NCBI GenBank assembly: GCA_949775045.1
Contig: OX459096.1
Location: forward strand, 40,334,158 to 40,398,157
Source of the DNA: Metridium senile
Taxonomy: Eukaryota > Cnidaria > Anthozoa > Actiniaria > Metridiidae
DNA length: 64,000 nucleotides
Direction of reading: 5' to 3'
The notes under the pieces are model-generated. The model searched no databases. It saw only the letters and a program-made list of their open reading frames with translations, and was not told the DNA's origin. This document shows, piece after piece, positions 54,001 to 64,000 of this stretch. Each line of letters opens with the position of its first letter. Within the stretch, counting starts at the first letter, position 1. Both the position numbers and the translations under genes were made by a program.

Positions 54001-57000
54001 ATATACTCTGATTGGTTTCAAGATCTGTGTGTTTAGCACACATCAACACAATTTGCATAAGACAGTACAGATTTAAATGGGAAAGTACAGATTTAAATGG
54101 GAACCTGTTATATATGCTTATAGACTGGACAACAAACCACTGCATCAGGTTGTAGCGACAATTCACTTGTTTCTTGTGAAATTTATGTGAAAATCTTGTC
54201 CCATCAACGAAATTCCTCCTCTACAAGAAGTTTCACAAATGCAAATTCAATATGGTTTGAATTCTTGGCTACCGTCGAGTGAAAAATAGAAGCAATACAT
54301 ACACAGCGCCCTGTTGCAGTGACACGTCACAGCAGCTTGTTGCCTATGGTGTGTACCAGCCTTTATGATGTAGCAACATTTGACAGCATATGTGGAAAGA
54401 TGTAATATGATTTAGTCTTGCAGTTGCCCAATTATAACTATCCAAGATAGTCCGGGGCTCATCCATCCCAACAATAAGTTTTTCAATGCCACATTTTCTT
54501 TTTAAAATCTTGCAGAAGCAGGCCGGGTCCCAAACTACATATGTACCTTAATGCTAAACTAGGATATTCAAGGAATCATATTCATGAAAATTATAATATT
54601 AATGATAAATATTTTTTGATATTGATGTAAATATCTTTGTTTAGTGATGTACTCAACTTACCAATCTTCAAAGACAATCCTTCTATGTTTGAGGAACTTC
54701 AAGATGATACAACAAAACATAGTATTCCAAAGTGAGTATATCTTTTCTTACTAATAACACTGATTCACAATATCCTGCTCACGCAAACGTGTTGATAGAT
54801 TATTGCAAAAATGGTTCAAATTAGATGCCATCACTACCGGTACTATAAACTAGTTTGCCAACAACTCAATAATGAGTTGGTATAATGTTGAGAGTTGCTA
54901 TAGTATATATCATATTGAACTTAAGTATGGATGATTCATATTTACATTATTTTGTTGTATTCTTCAGTGATTCCAACCAACATGTGAAGCAAGAAGAGCA
55001 GATGATGTCATGCAGTCATTCAAATAAAACAATAAATAATAGCCAATTGGCAAGGTACTGTGAGCCTTAATTCTTTTCAATATTATTGTTAATCAACTTC
55101 CATACATTGTTATTGTGTATTGAAATTTTATTATTTTGTTTATGAGCCTCTTAGACATAAAATGTAGACCATAAATTAAGGTTAAGATGCAGCCACAGGA
55201 ATTTTGAATTTTCAAGTCCCCAATACCATAAAACTACCGGTACTCAGGCTTTTTTTATATTTAATATTAGATGGCACATTTGAATTTGCAATTGTGATTA
55301 ATGATAACAATTAACAATAATGTTTATTAAAATGCTGGAAATGATATACCGTAATATAGTGGGGTCTCTTAAGCAGTAATTTTGGCCGGATCGTGACAGA
55401 AGTGACAAAAGCACCAAATTTGGCACAGAGCTCCGTTTTGATGTCAGAAACAATTCCAGAAGGGGTGCCCAGTGATCCGAGCTCAGGGGGGTGCACTACA
55501 GCTCAAAAGGGGGGAGGGGAGGGGTCAAATCAGCTTAAAAATTGAAAAATGAGTTTTTATCGATCAAAGTGAACCAAATTCGATAGAACTACAATACATT
55601 AAATAAGAAGTGATTTAAAAAACAGATGCTGTATGATTCCTGTTCAGGGGGATGCACTACAGCTCCAAAGGGGGGAGGGGAGGGATCAAATCAGCTTAAA
55701 AATTGAAAAATGAGTTTTTATCGATCAAAGTGAACCAAATTCGATAGAACTATAATAAATTAAATAAGAAGTGATTTAAAAAAAGTTGATGCATGATTCC
55801 TGTTCAGGGGGATGCACTACAGCTCCAAAGGGGGGAGGGGAGGGGTCAAATCAGCTTAAAAATTGAAAAATGAGTTTTTATCGATCAAAGTGAACCAAAT
55901 TCGATAGAACTATAATAAATTAAATAAGAAGTGATTTAAAAAAAGTTGATGCATGATTCCTGTTCAGGGGGATGCACTACAGCTCCAAAGGGGGGGAGGG
56001 GAGGGTCAACTCAGTTTTTTAAAGACCAAGAAGTTCTAAACGTTGTACATGATGGTATGATTTCACACAAAATTATCTCAGAAGGGGTTCCGTATTGTTT
56101 GATCACAGGGGGTGCAGCGCGGTACCAACTAGTCAAGTCTATTAGGTCGTGAGGATGGCTAGATAATGATACCTTTGGTGCTTGAAATGAAGTCAAACAT
56201 TTACATTGCATTTACATTTGCAAAGTGGGGTACATGTAAGCTTTGCTTTTGCACACTTGCAACGATTACATGACCCTTTGCAGCAACACTTGATCAACTC
56301 GCTACAGGCCTTGGAAACTTCCAGGATTGTTATCCACTTTGGGACCCACACACCGTCCTCTTTTTTCCAGGAGAAATGCTCTGGAGAAGGTAGAACTTGC
56401 TGTGAATCTTGACTGGTGGTCCAAATTCCCGCTTGGTATATACTGCGGTTAACATGTTGTAGAAGGGCATCCTTTAATTAAGATGTAAAAACATATGTGT
56501 ATAAATATGCAACAGGAAAACATACTTTTATAGAAAAAAAGGTTTACCTTTGTTGGGGGAAGCCTATCCATGGTGCAGTTGTTCTTGCAGAACAGCTCCA
56601 TCCTCACCTTGTTGATGCATCCGTACTGGCTAAGCTTATCGTACAAGATAACGGCGAATCTTTCAATTCGAGTGAAATGGTCAGATGAGAGCGTTAGATG
56701 GTAGAACGGATTCTCGGCTAGAAATTGGAACGTTTGAGTCACATCAGGATATAGCTCCCACGCCTTCCAAGCACTTATTTTGCTCTTCCCGAAGAACGAT
56801 GAAGTGGTATCACAGCCACTGAGTGCATGGAACACTGGCAGAGATCTAGACCGCGCTTCGCCAAGTCGAGAGTAAATGGCATTGATACTTATGAACTTGA
56901 AGTTCCGCCCCATCCCAAACGCAACCCAAAGATCAAGGTCAGGCTTGGACTCTTTCAGGAAGTAGAACTTTCCCACCAAGACAACAACCACATCTGTGTC

Positions 57001-60000
57001 GACTGTTCTGATAAGGACTGTTTTGACTTGCTCAGCTTGTATAGCATGATGGACGTGTACCACAATGCGTGTGTCAGCCTCTTCATGGGAACACACAGTC
57101 ATAGGTCTCTCCGTCCCAATGGCGATTACATTTACTCCTAAAGAAATAGAAAGCGAGAAATTGCTTATGTATTTTAAAAATATATTTTATTTAAAAGTGT
57201 TTAAAATTGAATGGCATAAGAAATACCTGCAGTTACATAAATCTCCTTTGCCTCTGGCCAGGGGTGCTCAGCAGCCTTAGCTGTTAGAAATGTAAACAAC
57301 TCCTCTTTGTTGGCCGAGTCACGTAGGAACTGCAACCATTTCGTTGGAATCTTTGCGCCACCTGAGACCTTCCGTCGAATACCTTTCCCTCTCTTCTCAC
57401 GTGTAGATTGTTTAAGACTATCAGAGACATAGGAATCCCAAACGATGTCGATACGCCTGCTGCTTTGGTTCTGGATGTAGGGAAGAAAAACGTTATCTGC
57501 GTAGTTGTCAAAGGTACTAACAGCTCCGGTCACTGGAAGGCAGTGTACAATGACGGCACCATCACAGACCTTGCAGTCAAACTCTGATGGAGGATCGGGC
57601 TGCTGACACTGTATGCACTTCAAGAGGTCGGACTTGGCACTCGGCAGGCGGAGGTTTCCAAATTCAGACAATGACGGTGGATACGACTGTACTTCGTGAC
57701 TAAAGAACTCCTCAAGATTGGCATCACGGCTCTGCATGGCAATATATAACTGTGCGAAGAGGCTGACGTTGTTTTGAAGCGTCGCAATTTTCTTGGTCTG
57801 TTTAGACTTCTCACGGCTTGTGGATTTCCCGAAAAGAGGAAGGTTGTTCTTCTTAAGTGGGTTGTTAATCACTGTAGTTCGGTCCTGGATCACAGCCTTC
57901 ATGAAATCCAAGTACTGGTTCTTTCCAAGAGCCTCAAGGTTAAAGATAGCTGCGGCCACGGAATCATCCATGCAATCCCTGTTATCCAAGGTTACAAGTT
58001 CCGGGAAATTATCCAAGAAGGGGTTCCCCATGCGTCGAATGACGTCAACAAGGTTGTTCACTTGTTTCTTGAAGGTCTTTTGGAAGGTCAATCCTGTTTC
58101 GTGGTTTGCTTGATAAATGGAATCGTTGTCAGAGTCGGTCAGATACTGGTCCTCAAATTGATGTAACAGTCTTGCCATCTCTGGACCTGAGAGCATCCAT
58201 CGTCTAAAAAGAAAGGGAAAACTGCCATGTCAAAACGCTAATCACGCACACATATAATTATGCGTGGGAAACCGAATGTATAATACAAGTGCGTATATTT
58301 AATAAATAGAAATTTGAAATTCAATACGAACCTGAAGGCGGTGGGATTTTCTGTCAAACCAACTGCACCACCAGAGCTTTTTACAACTTTATTCTCCTGC
58401 TCATGCGCCTGGTCAAATGGGATCGCTGAAAACTCGTTGCCCGACTTTGATAAAACCCAGTCTCCCTCTTCACGAAACTTTTTAGCGATGGTATCAGGTA
58501 GACTCTTCATGTCTCGGATGTGTATGGGGGTCCATCGAGCGTAGTTTATATGGTCCAGCGCAAAGAAGAAGGGAACAAGCTCCTCTAGGGCTTCTACATA
58601 CAAATCGAAATTGCGTTGTCGATGTGCACGAACTACCAGTAAGACTAGCATCTCGTAGCGGAGGATTAGGTCCCAGAAAAAGAACGTTGGACTTGATTTC
58701 CTTGCCTTTTCCCACTCAAGTAGCGTTGGTTTTTCCTTACACTGGGAAAAAGCCTCCATTTTCAACTTATAAAGAGCCAAAATGGTGACCTGATGAGCGT
58801 GCCTGGAAATAAATAAATTGAGATTAGACATGCATCTAAGTCCTGTTTCCTTCTTTCAAAATATTTAAAGTGTTTTACAAGTGTTTTTTTATTTCTATAG
58901 TGATTACAAGTTCTACCATGTACTAGCAGCACCAACTGCACCTGGTAAAAAGTTGGGAGAAGACACCCTTACATATCTCAATCAAGGTTTAGTACATGTT
59001 ATATTATGTTATATGTTTTAATAGCGCACTTTAGATATTTAGGTTGATTGTACACATCTTAACCATGTGGTTTGCATGCAGCATTTGGATGGCTCCAGAT
59101 GTAGTGCACAGCCCTTCGTTGGGTTAAAGCTCATTGATCTGAAAATGAAAAAATCTTCTATCAGAGTTATTCCATGAGGTTTGCTCATGCTGCCTTCCTA
59201 TAACACTTAGGATTAAAACTAATTTAGTCCTCAGCCTACATGTTTTTAGTGAAAGACATAAAATCCACATAGCAAGCAAGAGAAAAACACATCTTTACAA
59301 CCTTTACACAATAATATGAACCATGGCCGAGCTAGTGATAAGACTTATTGGCCACTACAGTTGTAAAAGGTTAATTAATCTGATTTTGTTGAAAAGATAA
59401 ATATTAAGAAATGTTTCTTTTCTTTCCAGGTCAATCATATCTTATAAACCTGAAAAGTTATGGTGATTTCTCAAATTGCCAATTTGAAAATGGCCTAATA
59501 AAGGTAAAAATAACCTTTAAATTTACGTACTAAACATGTACACTGTATCAATTTAAAAGTCAAAGACTATACCCAGGTTGGGCATCTTGTAAAAATCTTG
59601 TAAAATCTTGTAAGCTAGATCATCCAAGATCCTACTTAAACCTTGGCAAGTAAATTTCTTGGAAGGATCTTGGGAATTAAATCTTGGCAAAAACTTGGAA
59701 GCTCGTGCAAGTTCTTGCAGATTGAGGGTTACATGCCAAGATCCTGTAAGATCATGCCAGGATCTTACATGGATCTTGATAATTTAGATGTTCAACCTAG
59801 GTATAGACACTATGATGTTTATATTTACTCACTGACAATTTGAACATCGTTTTTAACTCGTGGATCGAAGATCCTCAAGTTATTGGGATGGGGCTTTTGA
59901 ACCGGAAGTGTCACTCACTCACTCGCTCACTCACTCGCTCACTCACTAGACCGTCAGTGTAAACTTTTGAGCCCCAAGATCTCGGTCAGCGTACTTCGAG

Positions 60001-62686
60001 CACATGGATATTTGATTCGTCTGCAGGAATGATTTCTCGATCGAAGTAATCGCGAATACTCTCATATTTCATGTGCTCACGCCACACGATTCGCAGTAGA
60101 ATTACACATAATGTTATGTCGAATGTTTTCGGAAATGGTCACTGTGAATTTTACTAAAGATCATGCAATTTACGAGCGAACTAAGCGAACCAACTTATTA
60201 TGATCAAATTTATCGAGATATCTTCCCTGCTATAAACAGAAGCTACTTTTTATCCATCCTTTCATGCCGTATGGAATGGATTCACAACCAGTTTCAAACG
60301 ACGAAGCTGTTACTACTGGATATTTAACAGTATTGCCGGTAAGCATTCTTAGAGAGTACGATACACACTAGAAGTGAAGACAACAACAGTCTAATACTTT
60401 AGTGATGTTTTAGGGTAAATATATTGCTTATTGTAATTATTTCGTTTATATTTTTGATTAAAATAACCAGTTTATCTGTCAATAGTTTAATTTTATTGAC
60501 TACTATTAATTCGTAGATCAGCGATTGAAACTGGCGATAGCCGAGCTCTTAGCTTCTTGCACAGAACAACAAACTTATTCGCCAAACTTTGAAGTTTTAA
60601 AAATCGCTTCACCCTATTATCTAGCAGTTCAACTTAACGATCTATGTATATGTAGATGAAAGTAATATTTCTTCAGGTCGAGCTTGACAACAACAACTAT
60701 ATAAACAGCTGAAACGGCCTCTCTGAAAACTACACCCAACAGCCCAAATCGCCTCAAATATAACACCAATTGCTTCAATGACTATCTATTTTGCTATTTC
60801 TGGCGTTTATTTTGCAAGAACAACTTAATAACACTGTTTCTTACACACTCTTTGAACTCGCATGTATCTCTGCACGAACCGTGAGATCGAACCAGGTAAA
60901 AATCAGACTTGTCAGCGGATCACAGACTGAGGGAACTACGGACCGTAAGGGAAACGGACGACAACCAAAAAATATACAAATAAAACAACAACATTGAATA
61001 CTTATTTTTCGCTTCAAATCATCTCAAGCTAATCCGAGAAAATAATTACATAATCGTAATGGAGCCCAAGTTCACACAGATTGCGTCTAGTTTAAATATA
61101 ACCTACATAGTCAACATTAAAAGTGGTCTAAACTGTAAGCGCTTTCAAAATGTTCTAACAATGATCCACGAGTTGGCCATAGGTGGCCTTTGATTAGAAT
61201 TAATTATCATGATTTTAACAATCATACCAGTTACATTAATATCTACATGTACATTCCCCCTAATACTTATTTAACCCTTTTTTTTTCAGAGCAAAGTAAA
61301 GCTTACATTTTATGAAAGAAAGTTACAAATATTAGAAGCTGAAAAATTTGAAGAATGGAAAAATAATAGACCTCTTGAACGAATCTTGGAAATTGGTAAA
61401 TGCTCACTTTTTGTTGTAAATAATTCTTTCATGATCCTAAAGACATGATATTTATAGTAATGCTGTTCATTTTGTTTTACAGATGTTCCAATGTCTACTG
61501 GTATTCATAACATAGTCAGCGAAGGAAATCAATCAAATTCATATACTTTTGAATGGAATCCAAAGAATGAAACTAAAGTATATGTTATTGTGAGTATATA
61601 TGATGACTGAATATTATTACAAACAGGTTCCCATTTAAATCTACAGGTACTTATGCAAATTGTGTTGATGTGTGCTAAACACACAGATCATCAGAGTATA
61701 TTATTTCTGAAGTGAACTTCTCTGATTCAATGGTTGATCTGTGTGTTTAGCACACATCAACACAATTTGCATAAGTACAGATTTAAATGGGAAAGTAGAG
61801 ATTTAAATGAGAACATGTTTACAGTTAATGTCTGGATATCCTGAATTAGCATCCACCAACTTGTTGTCTATCACAAATCCGGCAATGTCATTGACACCAC
61901 TACTACTACAGGTGGTCTAAAATATTAGAGAAAAGTGTTGGCTCTGAAATGAAAAAAAATGGCAGCTGAATTACTATTTTTTATAATTTTCATATTTTGA
62001 GTTAAACCTACAAGTTGGTGTATGCTTGGAGCATATTTTGTATAACTATGAAAGGCTCGCGGCACGAACACGGTCAAGGCACAGCAAGGCATGTCAACAA
62101 ATTCTAAAACATCAAGTTTGCGGAAAGGCACCAACATGGCACTGAAATTTTCCCAGTCATATGAAATCTGCTCTAAGCAATAAGACCTCACGTCCTCATT
62201 TAATTGGCTAGGATATACCTCAATCAGCTTACAGCCAAATAGGCTACAGGTGTAACATTATTGTCAAATAGTCAATTTTGTTCTCTTGTTTTTATTTCTA
62301 GATAAATTGTGTTAGTTCTGAATTTACAAAAGGCAAAAGTGGTAAGAGAACAATAGCTGTTATAATTATTATTATTTTTATAGCATATATTAAAAACTAT
62401 AGCATAAAGTACACTATGTTTTTGTCATTTGCTCTTTATATGTTCATCAGTTTGTGTGTGTGTTTTTTTATACATTTATTATTAGTTCCTATCACTGTAT
62501 TTCTCCTTTAAAATATATTATTTCATTTGTTTATCAACAATGTTCATACATTGCTATGTTTCTATGCTCTTTTAAGGTGGAGAGAGTGGAGTGCCTTTGC
62601 AAGTTCAAATTGAGACACAAATCCCTGATACGTCATTACACACTAATCTAATACACTGTTCTTCATGTCAAGTTAAAGTATTCAAG
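51060..62686 (+). CDS. TFCP2: CP2-family transcription factor (TFCP2/UBP1 type), exons 1-9
   Basis: Exons: 51060-51163, 54645-54731, 54968-55054, 58901-58986, 59430-59503, 61290-61395, 61483-61589, 62302-62341, 62577-62686. They give 267 codons in phase; the gene runs on past the right edge. The N-terminus has a short acidic region (MDDLDGGLSTDLFNLSGLG) like the start of TFCP2. The CP2 DNA-binding domain begins in exon 4 (FYHVLAAPTAPGKKLGEDTL, TYLNQGQSY), then PLERILEIDVPMS, FEWNPKNE, GESGVPLQVQIET and HCSSCQVKVFK. The SAM-like and tetramer domains should follow outside. TFCP2 and UBP1 are vertebrate duplicates, so this is their single-copy relative rather than grainyhead. Met at 51075 is an alternative start. 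Exons 2 and 3 are each 87 nt with equal phases, so either can be skipped in frame. Confidence 0.92.
53568..53722. repeat. Copy of the 26988-27151 foldback family
   Basis: ACAGTTCTCTTAAATCAGGC, CGTGTAATATATTCTTTAGA and GACCACAGCCCATG align with the element at 26988; the right end reads AAGAACTGTGAAAAGG. It lies in TFCP2 intron 1. A third, shorter relative is near 43107-43215. Confidence 0.6.
53880..54112 (+). mobile_element. 233-bp hairpin MITE in TFCP2 intron 1
   Basis: Arms of about 95 bp: TATAACAGGTTCCCATTTAA, a doubled CCCATTTAAATCTGTAC unit, and GATGTGTGCTAAACACACAG, all mirrored at the right end. The small asymmetric loop GAGAAGTTCACTTCAG sets its orientation. A second copy lies at 61622-61822. 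Confidence 0.9.
55369..56012 (+). repeat. 160-bp tandem satellite in TFCP2 intron 3
   Basis: GGG(G/A)TGCACTACAGCTC begins units near 55492, 55653, 55813 and 55973, spaced 161, 160 and 160 bp. Units 2-4 are nearly identical. Each holds GGGGGGAGGGGAGG, a possible G-quadruplex-forming run. The sequence before (from 55369) and after (to about 56145) contains related diverged pieces. It directly precedes the end of the antisense transposon gene and may be part of that element. Confidence 0.9.
56193..58802 (-). CDS. Transposon-encoded protein, EEADTR block and Cys-rich tail, four exons
   Basis: Exons (high to low): 58332-58802 (acceptor ATTTCCAG), 57227-58203, 56548-57137, 56193-56471, ending TGA. 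Phases join into about 772 codons with no stop. Exon 3 carries CSHEEADTRIVVHVHHA, then VDTDVVVVL and FHALSGCDTTSSFFGKSK. This Asp-rich arrangement is widespread in fish and cnidarian transposon proteins and resembles an XPG/PIN-type nuclease core. Exon 4 ends in a cysteine cluster (CCCKGSCNRCKCAKAKLTC, then CKCKCN). I relate it to Academ-type DNA transposons, with moderate confidence. The upstream exon or exons are missing: the acceptor at 58802 lies 99 bp from TFCP2 exon 4 on the other strand. The gene is antisense within TFCP2 intron 3. Confidence 0.75.
59563..59813. mobile_element. Foldback element with AAGATCTTG-like interior repeats
   Basis: AGACTATACCCAGGTTGGGCATC at the left is mirrored by GATGTTCAACCTAGGTATAGAC at the right, with a few mismatches. 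The inside is built from degenerate CTTG(T/G)AAGATC words in both orientations. It lies in TFCP2 intron 5. Confidence 0.65.
59915..59949 (+). repeat. TCAC/TCGC tetranucleotide repeat
   Basis: CACTCACTCACTCGCTCACT continued for about 35 bp within TFCP2 intron 5. The rest of this intron to 61289 shows no supported exon. Confidence 0.9.
61622..61822 (-). mobile_element. Second copy of the hairpin MITE, opposite orientation
   Basis: Same arms as 53880-54112 (CAGGTTCCCATTTAAATCT, GATGTGTGCTAAACACACAG), but the loop reads CTGAAGTGAACTTCTC, the reverse complement of the loop in the other copy. It is shorter by one CCCATTTAAATCTGTAC unit on the left. It lies in TFCP2 intron 7. Confidence 0.88.
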
Positions 62687-64000
62687 GTACTCAAATCTAT
62701 TTTTCACTATTTCCCATATGGAAGACATAGGACTAATGTCATTAGCATATATATATATCATATCAGACTACAATTGTAATTTATTGTGAAGTATTGAACA
62801 AGCCATTGGAAAGATGATATACTTGCTAGAATGTACTTAAGTTTATATAATTAATAGATGATGGAATATAGGTTCCCATGCAATATGAGTACTCAGTACT
62901 CATAGCTATACATTTCATGCTGCAAAATTGCCATATATCCAGGCCATTGACTGGACTAGATAGATTTCAATTTATAGGTCTGGAAGATGTGTGTACATCC
63001 ATATGCACTGACCTTGCATGATCATGACCTGGTCATTTGACTTAGTCAATTAAATATTTTATATAAGTATCAAAATTGAAGGGGTCAAAATGAAAACGAC
63101 CTAAGTGACTTTTTTTAGCTATGAGACATATGTATAGTGCGCTATAAAATAACTTTTAAAATAACTATTATTATTATTATTATTATTTTTCAAATTTTGC
63201 ACAAATCATCCCAAAATACACCAAACAACTTGTTTTAGTTCAAATATTAAGGTTTGCTATCCACTTTCCACGATTTTTGTCAAAAAAAAATGGTCCATAG
63301 TTACGTTATGGTTTTGCTTAACAACCAGTCATTCGTCCGTGAACTTCGATCAGCGTCAAAAATCGATGAACTACTTCACTATTTCTCGGCAATAATAATA
63401 ATAATAAAAAAATATTAACATCTTGATTAATCAAATCAGTCACAAGAAACCAGAGATTCGATTTAGCACAAAAAACTGTATTTAAAGTTTCGCAAAAAAG
63501 TCAGAAATGACCGTTATATTTAATAGTAAAATCACACTTTTTTGACCTTGGATTTTTATCAAAATCATTTTTCATCAGCTAGATAGTCTTTTTCACAACA
63601 AAATTCAATCCTTGTGCTTTGACTCAAGGCATTTTTTTCTCTTTATTTCAATTCCGAACAGAGCTACGGTAATTTGATTAGAGCCATTTTGATAAGCACA
63701 TGCTCTCTGTAATTTACGACCGCAAAGGACTATGGGTAATCACGGCCGTCTTTCAACACGCCATTCATGGCATAGTGCTAGAAGAAACTAATATTAAGTC
63801 TCGAGTCACCTCGGGTTTATGCCAAAATTATGCGCTTGTTGTGTTTCTCTATTGTCCATAAAAATGCCCTGGCAGGTTCGAGAATTTGCCTATAGTCGAA
63901 CTCCATGCTTCACTTTGTTTCGTTGCGGCCAAAACGAGTTCAAACGACAACAAACTGAAACAGTTTTCGCTGAACAAAGTGAAACGCCTCGCTGACTTCT
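62687..64000. other. TFCP2 intron 9 sequence to the window edge
   Basis: No further exon of the gene was found before the edge. The stretch is AT-rich with ATT/ATA trinucleotide runs near 63165-63187 and 63391-63405. Confidence 0.5.

Noticed and set aside
56827..58166. Plus-strand frames of 70-130 codons in TFCP2 intron 3
   Set aside because: Opposite-strand shadows of the spliced transposon gene.

Overview
This window is nuclear DNA from an animal, most likely a cnidarian and probably an anthozoan such as a stony coral or sea anemone. The case for an animal rests on intron-rich genes with GT-AG junctions, animal-type families (SAGA subunit ATXN7L3, ciliary CFAP410, TFCP2/UBP1, class A GPCR), a tRNA-derived SINE, a BEL/Pao LTR element and many AT-rich foldback repeats. 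The cnidarian placement is inference from family resemblance. Most of the gene content lies in spliced genes that single-ORF calling does not reveal, so the exons below were assembled by hand from splice sites and reading phase.

Layout. 1-5642: a BEL/Pao LTR retrotransposon on the minus strand, with one reading frame open from 5309 off the left edge. 5700-9130: simple and tandem repeats, AT-rich spacer and one doubtful micro-ORF. 9133-10422: an intronless trimethyllysine/gamma-butyrobetaine dioxygenase-like gene. 10.5-18.4 kb: transposon debris (an element with 9-bp target duplications and a helicase remnant, a frameshifted tyrosine recombinase, an element with 8-bp duplications) and a tRNA-Arg(UCG). 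18469-19713: an intronless ASMT-like O-methyltransferase. 19.7-24.5 kb: foldback elements. 24563-27585: a three-exon gene for a small secreted protein, with nested transposons in its first intron. 28085-29038: a class A GPCR on the minus strand with a duplicated tail. 29-31 kb: palindromic repeats. 31387-33636: a three-exon gene for a 622-residue secreted protein with histidine-rich repeats. 34.7-36.2 kb: a short cysteine-rich gene. 36.9-37.8 kb: a satellite.

38048-45066 (minus) is ATXN7L3, resolved into 16 small exons including 17- and 23-nt microexons. It lies head to head with CFAP410 (45573-49236, ten exons). 51060 to the right edge is a TFCP2/UBP1-type CP2 transcription factor, nine exons seen. 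Its third intron holds an antisense four-exon transposon gene of the kind with an EEADTR nuclease-like block and a cysteine-rich tail, together with a 160-bp satellite.

The host genes do not form one pathway. ATXN7L3 (SAGA deubiquitinase module) and CFAP410 (cilia) probably share a promoter. The other genes look like independent neighbours in a repeat-rich region. The least explained items are the two secreted proteins, the methyltransferase lacking the usual catalytic histidine, and the perfect 99-bp palindrome.
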